Origin: Penicillium oxalicum | Taxonomy: Eukaryota > Ascomycota > Eurotiomycetes > Eurotiales > Aspergillaceae | Reading direction: 5' to 3' | DNA: 64,000 nucleotides | Assembly: GCF_001723175.1 (NCBI RefSeq) | Contig: NC_064657.1 | Location: 62,001 to 126,000, forward strand | Part shown: piece after piece, positions 22,550 through 33,488 of the stretch | Layout: each line of letters begins with the position of its first letter | Numbering within the stretch: position 1 is the stretch's first letter | The notes under the pieces: model-generated | What the model was told of the DNA's origin: nothing | The model's input: only the letters and a program-made list of their open reading frames with translations | Database searches by the model: none | Made by a program: the position numbers and the translations under genes

Positions 22550-23036
22550 TTACACCTTTTCGCAGGCCGTATAGGCGCCCCCGACAGTAGCACCGGTGTG
22601 CTGCATCACTCCGCGGAAATCACCACGGTTATCCTTGTAGTCGGTGACCACGCGGTACGCGCCAGGCTCACCTGCATCACTAGTCAGCATTTTTCCTTTC
22701 CATTTAAGATCTGATATTCAAGAACTCACCACCAGTGTATGGTCCTCCGCCAATGACAATGGGGAACTCTCGCAAATCTGTGCCGTCGGGGATGTTGGAA
22801 AAGACTTTGCCGTTACCGGCCTGGTTACCAAAGTAGGCTGGGTACCGTCCATAGGTGCGATCATCGACCCGACGGCACTCGTGGTAGGCTGTTCGGATAT
22901 CGCTCTCGGAGATGGTCGTACCATCCGGGCACTTGAAGTCACCGAGCTTTGCGCGCTTGCTGAACTCAGCCACGGGGGAAGCCGAAGTCAGAGCCATGAG
23001 ACCGAAGAGAACAATGGACTTGGTGTTGAAGAACAT
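22550..23036 (-). CDS. secreted guanyl-specific ribonuclease, T1/N1 family
   Basis: Two exons, 22730-23036 and 22550-22671, with an intron with GTGAGT donor, give 142 residues. The N-terminus MFFNTKSIVLFGLMALTSAS is a signal peptide, followed by a short pro-like segment (PVAEFSKRA). The mature part fits microbial guanyl RNases: DLREFPIV places the catalytic Glu as in T1 (E in the EWPI/EFPI motif), GAYRVVTDY gives the catalytic Arg, and GVMQHTGATVGGAYTAC gives the catalytic His and the C-terminal Cys. These enzymes cleave single-stranded RNA after guanosine. The domain is larger than RNase T1 (104 residues) because of an N-terminal extension containing KCPDGTTISESDIRTAYHEC, closer to the N1/U2-like branch. 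Complete, with a TATA-like element upstream. Confidence 0.85.
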
Positions 23037-24327
23037 GGTGGCTGATTTGAAGGGTTAAAGTTGCAAAAGAATTTGTTGAAACTGGAGAGGCAGATGTCTT
23101 AAGAAGATGGTTTGTCGAATGAGTTGGGAGTCGAATGCTGTGGACGAAGATTTAATTTCAGGTGGAAATCATGCTTCTTTTATATCTTCATGGACCGGAC
23201 CTTCTTATGCCCATGTCAATTTTGGCCCCCTCTGAGAGATACGTGAAGCGTTGACCGTCGGTCAGCATCTGGGGATCACTCAGCCAAGGGAGGTGTCTTC
23301 GATGCCGTCGATGCCCATGCTCTCTCTAGATTCTCATGATGGAATAGGCAGTCTTCGAGGCTCAGTCATCCAAGCCGTTCGTTGCCACCTCTCATGTGGC
23401 TATCCATGTCAAATCCGAAACGGCCCCAAGAGTGATCTCTTGGGGCCAGTATCAGATCTTGACGAATGCTTGGCTATTTTGGGCGGGTCTTCGAGATTCT
23501 GAAACAGCCCCAGACGATCCCTCTTTTGACACGAGACTGGTATTTAGAAAGTGCACCTGACGAATGATGCCCTAGCAAGAACGCGGAGAGCAGGGCTCTT
23601 TGCCCTACCGGGAAGCTTGTTCGGTGGGGTAAGCGAGAGGCAAATATGCTGTCGATCATTCAATTCTTAGGGGGCCGTCCCGCAGAAGGGCACTCAGCCC
23701 GTCTTGTCTTCACCAGTTAGCAGCATCGGCCCCCACATTGGATCAGCTGACGCAACTCTTCAATGACAGCCGCGCTCTTGGAAGACTCACCGTCGATGAG
23801 ATCATCAAGACTCTGACAAGGAATTTCCGTCGCCGTACGCCGGTCTTTGTCCGCTGCCGAATCCAGCGGCTGGTGGTTTTCCGTCCCGTCTTTGTCCTGT
23901 CCCCCAAGCGGATGCCCAAACAGAAAGCTGGGGGCCGGAAGGTGATGGCTGTGTCTGGACTGAGAATGGGTTTGTTTGGCCCCCAACCACCCATCCAAGT
24001 GTGGTGGCGACCGGTTCGTGTCCCTGCAACAGTCAACCGCGACCAACTTAAAATTGTACGGTACCTGACCCGGTTGCTCTGTCCCGACTGGACCTCTGCG
24101 GGTCAGTGTTCCACTCCATTGTCCAGCATCGGGCAAAGCAGCGCAGCGACTGACGTCCCCCACCTGCATCGCGTCATCCGAATCATGGGGCTCTCCTGCT
24201 CCAGATTTACTTTATAAGCCGCCGCTCTCCGTCACACTGCACGAATGCACACTTCGCATTTTTAACATCATTTGGTCGACGGCATACCATATATTTTTCA
24301 TCATTACACATCCTATCGAATCCCATA
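23037..24327. other. intergenic between divergent RNase and DUF3632 genes
   Basis: Two overlapping opposite frames of 150-160 codons (23717-24169 minus, 23738-24217 plus) have no recognisable domain, biased composition and no splice-supported partners. I regard the tract as the shared promoter region. Confidence 0.5.
23178..23186 (-). promoter_or_regulatory. possible TATA box of the RNase gene
   Basis: On the minus strand AGATATAAA lies about 145 bases upstream of the ATG at 23036, a usual distance for fungal secreted-protein genes. Confidence 0.35.
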
Positions 24328-25279
24328 ATGGCGGACCGGAGACTCGCGGCAACCCAGAAATTTATTCGCCAGATTGAAAGCTCGAGCGAATTCCACTTGC
24401 TGGACGCGGTGGTCAAGGGCGAGACTACGGTGCAAGATGCAGTCCAACGGGTGGTCGACAGTACTCTGGAGGCATTGGCCGCCCACGGGCCAACCATGCA
24501 AGGCGGCATCGGACTGTCAGATTACAACGTCTCCCTGGCAGTCTTGGAGCATGCTCAACGTCTCGAGCCGTCCGACCACACCAAGCTTGTCGACTTTTTG
24601 GCTCATCTACAACAACAAAAGGCCCTGGATCCATCCACTCAGGAGCCTCTCAAGGTCCAGGGAGATAGCCTTTGGGCTGATATGCCTTCCTTGGGTTATA
24701 CCGAGCTAGAGACCTGGTCCGAATTCGGCGGTGCTCATCAGGGTGAGTGCACCGAGGCATGTCGGTCGGAAGACAGAGTACTGACACAAATTAGATCCAT
24801 GTGATTCAACGATGGGCACTCAGCAGCGCGATCGTTGGACGAAATTGAACGCCTTTCTCGCCCAGCTAACCCAGGCGGCTCAAATTGACTACCCATCCCC
24901 CGGCGAGCAGGCTCGGTTTTCTCCATTGGACAAATCTCTTCGTGGCATCTGGACTATATCAAGAGTGCTAGAGAATGAGTCCACGCCGGCAGCACTACAC
25001 AACACCGCCGCGATGGAGGCTGCTTGTCAATGGTTGATCTTAGCGGCCGACCGGCTATGGGCAAATGTGCTCAACGAGCGTCGATATCCCAAAGAGGCCG
25101 GTGCTGGACCAGGGAAGCGGTACAGTGAGAAAGATTGGACGGGTTATTCGAGGGAGCGATGGGCTCTCTGGGCAGATGCGATGAGAGAGGCCCAAGAGGC
25201 ATGCAAGGATCAACGCATGTCTCAGTTGATCGAGGGCGCTTTGAAAAATCTCAACAAGGCCACCGAGAACGGAAGATAG
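24328..25279 (+). CDS. DUF3632-like protein
   Basis: Two exons, 24328-24742 and 24795-25279, joined by a 52-base GTGAGT...TTAG intron, give 299 residues. The protein is mostly helical and hydrophilic, with no signal peptide or membrane segment. AACQWLILAADRLWANVLN and the preceding RGIWTISRVLE match the conserved core of the fungal DUF3632 family as I know it. The second half continues with YSRERWALWADAMREAQ. The family is widespread in Aspergillus and relatives and has no known function. The gene is divergent from the RNase gene at a distance of 1.3 kb. Confidence 0.65.
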
Positions 25280-27177
25280 ACAAATAGTGTCACGTGGTGT
25301 TTGAAATGTATGAATAGTATCAATGCAACTTTGTTAATGTGCAACGTACCCTCTGATCGCCCCCTTGTTTCCCAATTTGTTGATTAGAGTGCCCCCGCTT
25401 GAGCCACAATGCAGCTCGCTCGACCACTTTCTCTTCCACTGACCGGTTGATATGATCAAGACCTTATACTAATGAGAACCTGCCATTGGAAGAAAATCGT
25501 TGGTGTGATCCCCCCCGAATTTGAGTTCAGAGGTATGAGCTTAAACGTCTGGCAAAAATTGATGATTCATTAAAAAGGGATTCCCATCCACGCCATCGAT
25601 GGCACATGCGATGAATACTTCTCCCGCCCTCCGAAAAGAAAGCCGCCCTTTCCCAGTCAATGACGATGCCACTGCATCCGGATTTGGACTTGATACAATA
25701 TTCGAAAGATCCTTATCCATACTGACGAACAATTTCCATGGTCCGTATTTCATTTTCATCACATTGGACAAGTGGTGATATGTCAGGCTGGTGACCGTCA
25801 AAGCCCAGCTCGCCAGGCCGAAGACCTCTCTTCACAACATTGTCTTTGAGCATATAGACGTATCGATCAAAAGGCAGAACAGGTAGATATTCAGGCTGAC
25901 ATTTTTTCAACTACTCCTTGTCAGAGGAGCAGGCTTTTTCTTCGATTGAGCAAGGACGGAATATAATCGGTTGCATGCAAGATGCGGAGGAATGAAAATA
26001 AAGGAAATCTGGGAGTCCCAGGGGAGACAGATGGCACCTCTCAATCATATACCCTGCATGCAAGAGTCTCATAGTGTAGTGCTATGATGCTACGGGTGAC
26101 GGATCTCCTTTGCGCACAAGGGACGACAAATCACGCTCCCTAGCCAGGCGCCAAGGTCGAAGTCCAAGCGCGCAGACCATGTGTCCAAAAGTGTTTACCT
26201 GAGCGTTTGGGCTCCTGTTCAGTTTCAAGAGGTCAATTTAGCCCGATGATTGCGCATTAAAACTTGAATACCCCAGGGAATCTCCTCAAGGACCGCGTAA
26301 ATACCTTTCCTGCAATTCATCCTTCCAAATATTCTCCCTCCCCTTGTCAAGGCCTTGTTCGTCCGATTGAAATCTGGTCTACTTTGATACTGTAACCATG
26401 ACTTGGAAATTCTCTAATCGTGGAAGTCGAAACGGGACCAGAAATGGGTCATGCGCGTGTGGTTGGAAAATCGGAGGCCGACTCCATGAGAGCGCCGAGA
26501 CTATCGAGAACCATTAAAGATGCAGGAGAATTTTGAATATTAGGGCACAATTGTTCCTGCAAGACGCAATACTGTAAGGACGCTCATGCTGCGAAACATA
26601 TTGCTTTGGTGCCTAGATGGTAAAATTTTCATTCAAAAAAGGCAGAAGCCGACATGAAGTTTGACATGGAAGGGATGGGTGGAAGGGTCTGTGTTTACGT
26701 CTCCCCCCTGTGTCAAAAATTGGCTCTGAAATCTGACCCTTGAATAATTGGAGCGCAGCTTTGCAATCGTCGTATCGTTCGTGCTCGACGAAACCATTAT
26801 TGACCTATGGATTACCGCCCATCCTGTCCTTCACCTTTGCAAGAAGCTTAATTCCTGCCACTAGACACTTACTATCTAGATAAGTACGCCCAAAATCATT
26901 TTTCAAGAGCTGAATCAGACTATAGTATTACCTTTAGTATCATGGGAGTATCAAGGACGCTTTGTTACAATCAGACAGCTAAAAATTTATGTTTTTGGCC
27001 TGCTGCAAGGGATTCACATGATACAGTACTACTGTATGTACTGGAGTCCATCGCGTGCGGGGCCCCGCGCCAAGACCCGAAAAATTAGCCGCCGGAATCG
27101 GGCCAGCCCCCCGGATCGAGACATCCGCGACTACTGTCGCCGAATCATGACTTATTCTCATTCTCGACCTCACTCTC
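25280..27177. other. intergenic, one weak open frame
   Basis: Overlapping minus-strand frames at 25541-25910 (segments LPFDRYVYMLKDNVV and KYGPWKLFVSMDKDL) could be two exons of a short gene or a relic, but I recognise no family. The remainder, including 25920-27000, is without coding potential and is the likely promoter of the regulator at 27178. Confidence 0.4.
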
Positions 27178-29476
27178 ATGGATAAGAGAACCATGTCCCC
27201 GGAGCCCATCAATGATGGTCACAAGCGCAAAAGAACATCTCTCGCGGTTGGTCATGATCTTGCGCTTAATCTTGGCAGGATTTTCTGACGCCGTCCCCAG
27301 TGTGACCCCTGTCGGTATCGCAAAGTCAGGTCGGTAGTGCGAAGATTCGTATACGTGCTCCAAATCATAGGTTGATAATTGACACATTGAAGGTGTGACG
27401 GTCGTCGTCCTTGCACCACCTGTAGCCAAGTTGGCACAGAGTGTATCTATGGATCTGAGGCTGTCAAGTAGGTACCGGTATTGGCCCTTAGATCCATAAA
27501 CCACTAATTTATCGTGTGCAGCAAAAGCAAAAGTGACCTGATTCTGGATGTTGCTATTCGGTCTGAAAACCTGTTGCAGGAGCTAAGCGCTCAACTGGTT
27601 TGTTGCCACTTCGCCTGCATGGGCCTCGACATCTGCGAGCATCGTTTGTACTAAGGTAGTCTCAGTCTCAAACTCGAGCAAATCCGCGAAGTCCAAGTCT
27701 GGTACGCAGCGCAATATCGCCTCAAACTGGAGTCTCGCCTAGCGCTGCCAGCAACATTCATCGTGGGAATAGTCAAACTGACCACATCTCTAATGCAACG
27801 CTCTCTCCGTTTCATGCATCAACCACCGAGCATATTCTGTCATGGCCGCAGTTCATCGAATTTGGGAGTCTCATCCAAGGCAAAGGACTTTCGGTATTTC
27901 ACTTGGAGCAAAGTCGGCTACCTCACCCACAGCGACCAAATACTGTGCTACCTTTCGTGTCGCAAGAAGAAGTGGAGCGCCTTGTACAAAGCTTCGAACG
28001 TGGCATCAATTTCTGGTACCCCACGATGGCCCGTCATGTGACAGAGGACATACGGAGCCGTTTAGTAGCGGCCAAATTTGATGAAGATACGTATTCGTGT
28101 CTATCATTTCTGGTGATGGCTTTGGGTTGCGCTGGTGAGCTCGTTGGGTCCTTATCTTATCCCGGAGTGCGGCAGCCGGATCAGACCAACCAGCAGAATC
28201 AATGGCGGCTGTTGGCCGACATCTATTTTGACTGCGCGTTCAAAAAGATTCACATAGCCCAGGCTGAATTTTCCGCGGAGGCTGTCCAATGCTTATTCTT
28301 CACGGGGTAAGTGCACGATCCCAAGGATTTCTCATACTTTCCGACTAATCAACCTGTCCAGACTGTACTTCTCCTATCTGCAGCGACCACTTCAAGCCTG
28401 GTCTTTCATAAGTTCAGCTGCAACGAAATGCCGATTACTCCTATCATACGAGTCCCCAGACAAAAGTCCAGAGCAAATGGAAAGCCTTCGCCGCATCTTC
28501 TGGTCATGTTATATTCTCGAGAGGTGCGCCTCCTTTCCCTGCATGTGTTTTTCCTTTTGAATTTCCAGTTTCTGTTCTGTAGAGATCCCCGCTTACCCCA
28601 ATTTGATGCCCATCTGACTTTTTCGTCCAATCAACAGTGACTTTCTCGCTGAGTTGGCTGGCCTTCCGCAGACAGGCATTGCAGACATTGAATCCTCGGT
28701 TCCTCTCCCTGGAACTTATTCTACGCAGGATTCGAAGGTTGACCAAGAGCAATCGTCTCTTTACTTTCTTGCTTGCATTTCTATGCGACGCCTCCTCAAC
28801 CGCGTCCACGATCTTCTGTACGCTCGTGGGGCCGGTGTGGGATTTGATACCAGTCAATTTCCCTCTGTCGTCTCCGAATTGGCCTTTCAATTGGACGAAT
28901 GGAAGGAGCTTCTGCCATATCCGTTCCAATTTTCCGTCAATCTAGAGCCCACGCGCACCGAAGAAGGCGCGTTTCTGCGGCAACGATACCTGACTTGCAA
29001 GAGTGTTATTTACCGTCCGTACCTGACATGGGCACTGTCCAACGGTGAGAATATCGAAGGATGCCCCCCTATAGTGATGGAAGGGTCCCGACTATGTCTT
29101 CAATCTTGCTGGATGCACGCGCAAAATCTGCGTGGATTGCGTCATACAATTATGGTCGACACGTGGATCTGTTCGCTCTCGTGAGTTTTCTGAGCAACAT
29201 GAATTCCTTGCGCAGACTGACCAACTTAGTAGAATGGCATCGGTGATCCTCATCACATTGGCCGCATCAAGGGTGCGCGCTCTTCGTCCGTTGATCACAC
29301 CCGAAATCGTCGAGATCGGATCTCATCTTAGTCAGCTGCTCACTCAGTGGACGTGCATACCAGGTGGACCAAAATCTCCCAGCGTAAATCAGAGCATCGA
29401 TCTGATCGAGAATGTCTCTAAACTCCTCCAATTCACATTGAGAGACAGGGCGAATGGAGACCACCGGGGCAGCTAA
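27178..29476 (+). CDS. Zn(II)2Cys6 fungal transcription factor
   Basis: Eight exons (27178-27246, 27301-27329, 27393-27467, 27522-27597, 27660-28306, 28362-28523, 28638-29180, 29230-29476) keep frame throughout and give 615 residues. The binuclear zinc cluster is assembled over exons 2 and 3: SLACDPCRYRKVR, then CDGRRPCTTCSQVGTEC, i.e. C-x2-C-x6-C-x5-C-x2-C-x6-C. Exon 4 encodes a leucine-rich coiled coil (IRSENLLQELSAQL) as usual after the cluster, for dimerisation. The Fungal_trans middle-homology domain spans about residues 170-480, including RRIFWSCYILE, the conserved motif before the intron. It would bind CGG-type half sites. Exon 1 has a weak GTTGGT donor, so the first junction is the least certain. 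Neighbours give no clear target; the GH30 gene follows 1.2 kb downstream on the same strand. Confidence 0.88.
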
Positions 29477-30674
29477 TCACGGAATGCTTGTATGCAGCAA
29501 ATTTGTCCAGACTTCCCTCACATTATCCGTTGGCCTCGCCTCGCCTCTCAAAATAACCGAATTTCAACCATTTGTAAACTGAGGATCACAGCCACCCTCT
29601 CTTGTAGTAAGGGAGTATGCAGTCGGTCTGCTCTTGACTCGACAGATTCCGCACAAAAGATGTATAGTACTCTCATCTCCACAAGCATGGTATTGTCACT
29701 TTCCATGGGTACGATTGACCAAAGAAATCGTGACCGCTTTGAGTCCTTTGTTTCCGATTTTGAACCGGTCGGGATGGAATTTTATATGGCATTGAATCTC
29801 TAATTGACACAAGATGGCCCTTCGAACCATCGGGACTGCAGCGAAGTCCAGGCACCACTAGTCTATCTCACCATGGCCAGCAATTACTGGGGGCTTCTGG
29901 CTTTATGAGCACAAGACCTCCGATGCGGTCGCTCACCCGTCAATGGCGATCACGTGCTCTGTGGAAGTGGCGCGATTGTACCGCTTCTCCGCCGGAGTGG
30001 AGGGTAAGAATTCTGCCGGGAAGTCATGCCCTCGCGTCTCATTCGCGTCGCGGCATTCTGGCATTACGATGCGATTATATTGCCACCGTCCGCCTTATTC
30101 CTCTCAATGTCATTCTCTTCCAGATATTGATAACAGCTAAAAATATTTCTCGTATTCAAGACCATGTCATGGTAAGCGACCGCAAAGGATGAGGGTGAAG
30201 CCATGGGTTTGAGTTTGGCATAGGGGTCTCCTCCCCCATCAAGGCATGGTGACTGCCATCGGGGAACTCGGATCCGTGCTATCGAGAAGCAGGCGGGGGG
30301 CCTACGCTACCTTGCAACTTCGTGCAGTTTCTCTGTCGATCTTCTCCGGCGGGGCACGCCTTTCCCCCGCAAAAGATGCCAGAAAGGATACGACTAAGCC
30401 GAGGCCATGACTCTCCTCTTTGGTGGTAAATTCATTTAGGTCGGCACTTCACAAATGGGTATGTAGCCCTCTACGCAATTCTGCAAGAGGTCTCCACCAT
30501 CAATCTTCATCCCGACATCCCCGGCACCCCCGACACCAGTGGACTCGCTCGAACATGGGGTGCGAGGAAAGAGATAAATCATGGGATTGACCCCGCTTGG
30601 ACATGGGAGATTCTTTCCCCCAGAAGAGAAGTCAAGTTGTATCACTCGAGATATCATCTGTCCGAATACGCCAG
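29477..30674. other. intergenic, promoter side of the GH30 gene
   Basis: Short frames only, none recognisable. 30,290-30,460 contains GGGGG and CCCC runs of the kind bound by C2H2 regulators, but no site can be assigned. Confidence 0.45.
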
Positions 30675-32138
30675 ATGAGGCCGTCCAAGAACCGCGAATG
30701 GCTTCTGAGCCTGGCGTTAAACGCCATGGCGCTGCCCTGTGTCCGTGCAGACATGACCACAACCATCAGCTCGACCACAAACTGGGGTACATGGGAAGGC
30801 TTCGGCGTATCCCTTGCCTGGTGGGCTGCAGCCTTTGGCTCCCGCAGTGATTTGGCGGACATCTTCTTTTCCACCAAGACAACGACCTACAGTGGCAATC
30901 GTGTCCCCGGATTGGGGTTCACTATCGCTCGTTACAATGCCGGCGCCTGTAGCTCAAATACAATAGATGGGTCTGCGATGGTCGTCTCACCCAAGATGAT
31001 CCCTTCTCGACAAGTGGACAGCTACTGGCTGGACTGGCACAGTACCTCTCCCTCCTCGTCAAGTTGGGATTGGAGCGTCGACGCCAACCAGCGCAACATG
31101 CTGTCCATGGCTAAAGCGAGAGGTGCCACAACGTTCGAGCTGTTCTCGAACTCCCCAACCTGGTGGATGTGCATCAACCACAATCCGTCGGGGTCTGATG
31201 ACGGAACCAGCAACAACTTGCAATCGTGGAACTATGATCAGCACGCCATCTACCTGGCAACGATTGCCGAGTATGCCGCAGCTCACTGGGGTGTCTCTTT
31301 CCAATCGGTGGAGGCTTTCAATGAACCTGCTTCCGGGTGGTGGAATGGGCGCACCGGAACACAGGAAGGCTGTCATTTTGATGCCAGTACTCAGGCCACA
31401 GTGATTGGGAACCTTCGGTCGGAGCTCAATGTTCGAGGGCTCAGCTCCACTCTCATCGCGGCCTCTGACGAGAACACCTACGATCTGGCCATCTCCACGT
31501 GGAACAGCCTCGGCAGCACAGCGACGCGCCAGGTGGGGCGAATCAACGTTCACGGCTATCAGTACGGTCAAGGTCGACGGGATACTCTGTATAGCTTAGC
31601 CTCCGGTGCAGGCAAACGACTTTGGAATAGCGAGTATGGGGAGAGTGATGCCACCGGTCGCAGTCTCGTGGACAACCTGTTGCTTGATTTCCGCTGGCTT
31701 CATCCGACAGCATGGGTTTATTGGCAGGCGATTGATGGCGGTGGCTGGGGGCTGATCGAAGGCGATAACGACAAGCTCACCCTGGGCGCCGTCAGTCAGA
31801 AGTACTACGCGCTCGCCCAATTCGCTCGACATATTCGGCCGGGAATGCAGATCCTCGACGGTGGCAGCAATTACACGGTCGCGGCGTACGACGCCAATGC
31901 GCACAAGCTGGTCATCGTGGCGGCGAACTGGGGTCCCGCTCAGTACCTCAACTTTGATCTATCTCACTTTAGTAAAGCAGGAGTAAGCGGTGCCCTGGTT
32001 CCCCGCTGGATCACCCAGGTTGGTTCAGGGGCCCAGTACGTCAGTCATAGCGACACGTACCTGAGTGGCAGCAAGTTCTGGTCCTACTTCCCTACTGGAG
32101 CCGTGCAGACCTTCGAAGTGGCTAATGTGTCACTTTAA
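30675..32138 (+). CDS. secreted GH30 glycosidase, endo-beta-1,6-galactanase-like
   Basis: An intronless gene of 487 codons. I choose the ATG at 30675 because it gives a signal peptide (RPSKNREWLLSLALNAMALP, cleavage near VRA-DM), whereas upstream in-frame codons add a charged leader. The mature protein opens with TISSTTNWGTWEGFGVSLAWWA, the start of the GH30 barrel. VEAFNEPASGWW supplies the acid/base Glu after strand 4 and RLWNSEYGESD the nucleophile Glu after strand 7. The C-terminal part (after QFARHIRPGMQIL) is the beta-sandwich side domain typical of GH30. The closest described enzymes are fungal endo-beta-1,6-galactanases that cut the side chains of arabinogalactan proteins. Subfamily assignment is by motif memory. 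Full length. Confidence 0.85.
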   Translation: MRPSKNREWLLSLALNAMALPCVRADMTTTISSTTNWGTWEGFGVSLAWWAAAFGSRSDLADIFFSTKTTTYSGNRVPGLGFTIARYNAGACSSNTIDGSAMVVSPKMIPSRQVDSYWLDWHSTSPSSSSWDWSVDANQRNMLSMAKARGATTFELFSNSPTWWMCINHNPSGSDDGTSNNLQSWNYDQHAIYLATIAEYAAAHWGVSFQSVEAFNEPASGWWNGRTGTQEGCHFDASTQATVIGNLRSELNVRGLSSTLIAASDENTYDLAISTWNSLGSTATRQVGRINVHGYQYGQGRRDTLYSLASGAGKRLWNSEYGESDATGRSLVDNLLLDFRWLHPTAWVYWQAIDGGGWGLIEGDNDKLTLGAVSQKYYALAQFARHIRPGMQILDGGSNYTVAAYDANAHKLVIVAANWGPAQYLNFDLSHFSKAGVSGALVPRWITQVGSGAQYVSHSDTYLSGSKFWSYFPTGAVQTFEVANVSL

Positions 32139-32488
32139 CTCTTGTTTTTTTTTCCAACCACATCATCGCGGTCGTACGTTTCAATGACTCACACAACGGG
32201 GAAAGTGTCGCTTTCAGGTCTGTCTGTCACGCGTACGATATCGTTGAGCTTTGGATTGTGGATCTAATATGATAATGCTCCCCAATGAACAATTATGCTC
32301 TTTTCTGACGGCAGATATCACTATGTTTTGCTTGTGAGCAATCCATCGCGATACAAATAATGATCTTCCATTCTCCATGGGTATCTCTTGATATTCCAAG
32401 CCTCCATCCATGCAAGCTTCACACTTTGGACTTGATTCCTTGTCATCAAGGCGCCGGTATACACACACCTCTGCTCAATCAAGCGCAA

Positions 32489-32998
32489 ATGAAGGCAAGA
32501 ACAGTAGTACTCGTAGTCAATTATAGAAAATTTTATTTGCAAGATGCGGGCGTGCTGTCGAATGAAAGTTTGTATCATCGCTCAATGACCTATGAACAAG
32601 CTAGGCTGCCGGTGGCTCACAGTCCTGATTTTCGTTTGGCTTTATATGCCACTACAGCCATCGAAAATATTTTGTCCTGGTCGGTCATAAATTGCTTTGG
32701 TTGACGGAGAATCTACATGTTGGTTTGTTGGCCATGTGTGTCACCATCTTCATGGTGGGTATTCTCCGTATGGCACCCAGAAGTAGCTATTCAGTCTACT
32801 GGGCTGTCAGCTTCGTGCTCCTTCTTTTTCGCCTTTGTGTACGATTCAATCGTTGGTCCAGTATGCTACTCTTTGGTCGCTGAACTGTCATCCACTCGAC
32901 TCCGAGCCAAGACAATTGTAATTGCGAGAAAATGTTACAATATCGTCGGTCTTGTAGTGAATGGCTTGGTCAATTACCAATTGACACTATCAGCATAA
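32489..32998 (+). pseudogene. sugar transporter (MFS, alpha-glucoside permease type), fragment with frameshifts
   Basis: Three consecutive frames give pieces of one sugar-permease C-terminal half. FYLQDAGVLSNESL and ENILSWSVINCFG come first (ending at about 32704). Then HVGLLAMCVTIFMVGIL and SYSVYWAVSFVLLL follow in a second frame after a lesion at the conserved G-R-R. Finally FFAFVYDSIVGPVCYSLVAE and SSTRLRAKTIVIARKCYNIVG come in a third frame after another shift near 32,815-32,835. STRLRAKT with the preceding VGPVCY is diagnostic for fungal maltose/alpha-glucoside transporters. The N-terminal six helices are absent and the last helices stop at 32998. It is therefore a truncated relic, not an expressed transporter. 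It lies 350 bases after the GH30 stop codon. Confidence 0.8.
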
Positions 32999-33488
32999 AA
33001 TTGGGCACTAAATGCGTGGTCTTTTGGATGACTACATGCTTCTAGTGTATCGTGTGGGCCTTTACAGAATTCCCGAGCCCAAGGGCTGAAACTATGCCGA
33101 ACTGGACATTCATTTAGAGTCGCGAATGCCTTCTCGGTACTTCGCACGGTCAATTGTAGCGAATGGAGGTGATGTCCATTAAATTGAACAGGCCCAAGAC
33201 GGATACTTTCTATAGCTTGGATTTTTGATGCGTGAATGAGAGATTGAGAGCTCCGCATTCTGCATCAGCGTAATAATGTCGTCTAGTGTTTACCTTTTAC
33301 CCTTGATTGAGGGCGTCTGGCATCAAATTCTCATGCCGTGGCTTTTAAAGTAAGTTGTTTTTATAAAGGTCTTGTGGTGTGATCAACAAATGTATTCGGT
33401 GCACTCTAAACAGGTGGTATCCAGCTGATCTCTTCTTCAATATAAATTCATCCAAGACCTGAAAAGGTTCGGATCGGGGGAGTCTTCC
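32999..33488. other. intergenic
   Basis: No gene is recognisable. It is the 3' flank of the convergent CoA-ligase gene and of the transporter relic. Confidence 0.4.

Noticed and set aside
23717..24217. Two overlapping opposite frames of 150-159 codons
   Set aside because: No domain, no signal peptide, located in a divergent promoter region.
26979..27504. Minus-strand frame of 119 codons with HeLo-like appearance
   Set aside because: It lies antisense to the small exons of the zinc-cluster regulator, whose cysteine pattern on the plus strand is decisive.
31059..31571. 170-codon minus-strand frame
   Set aside because: Antisense shadow of the GH30 gene.
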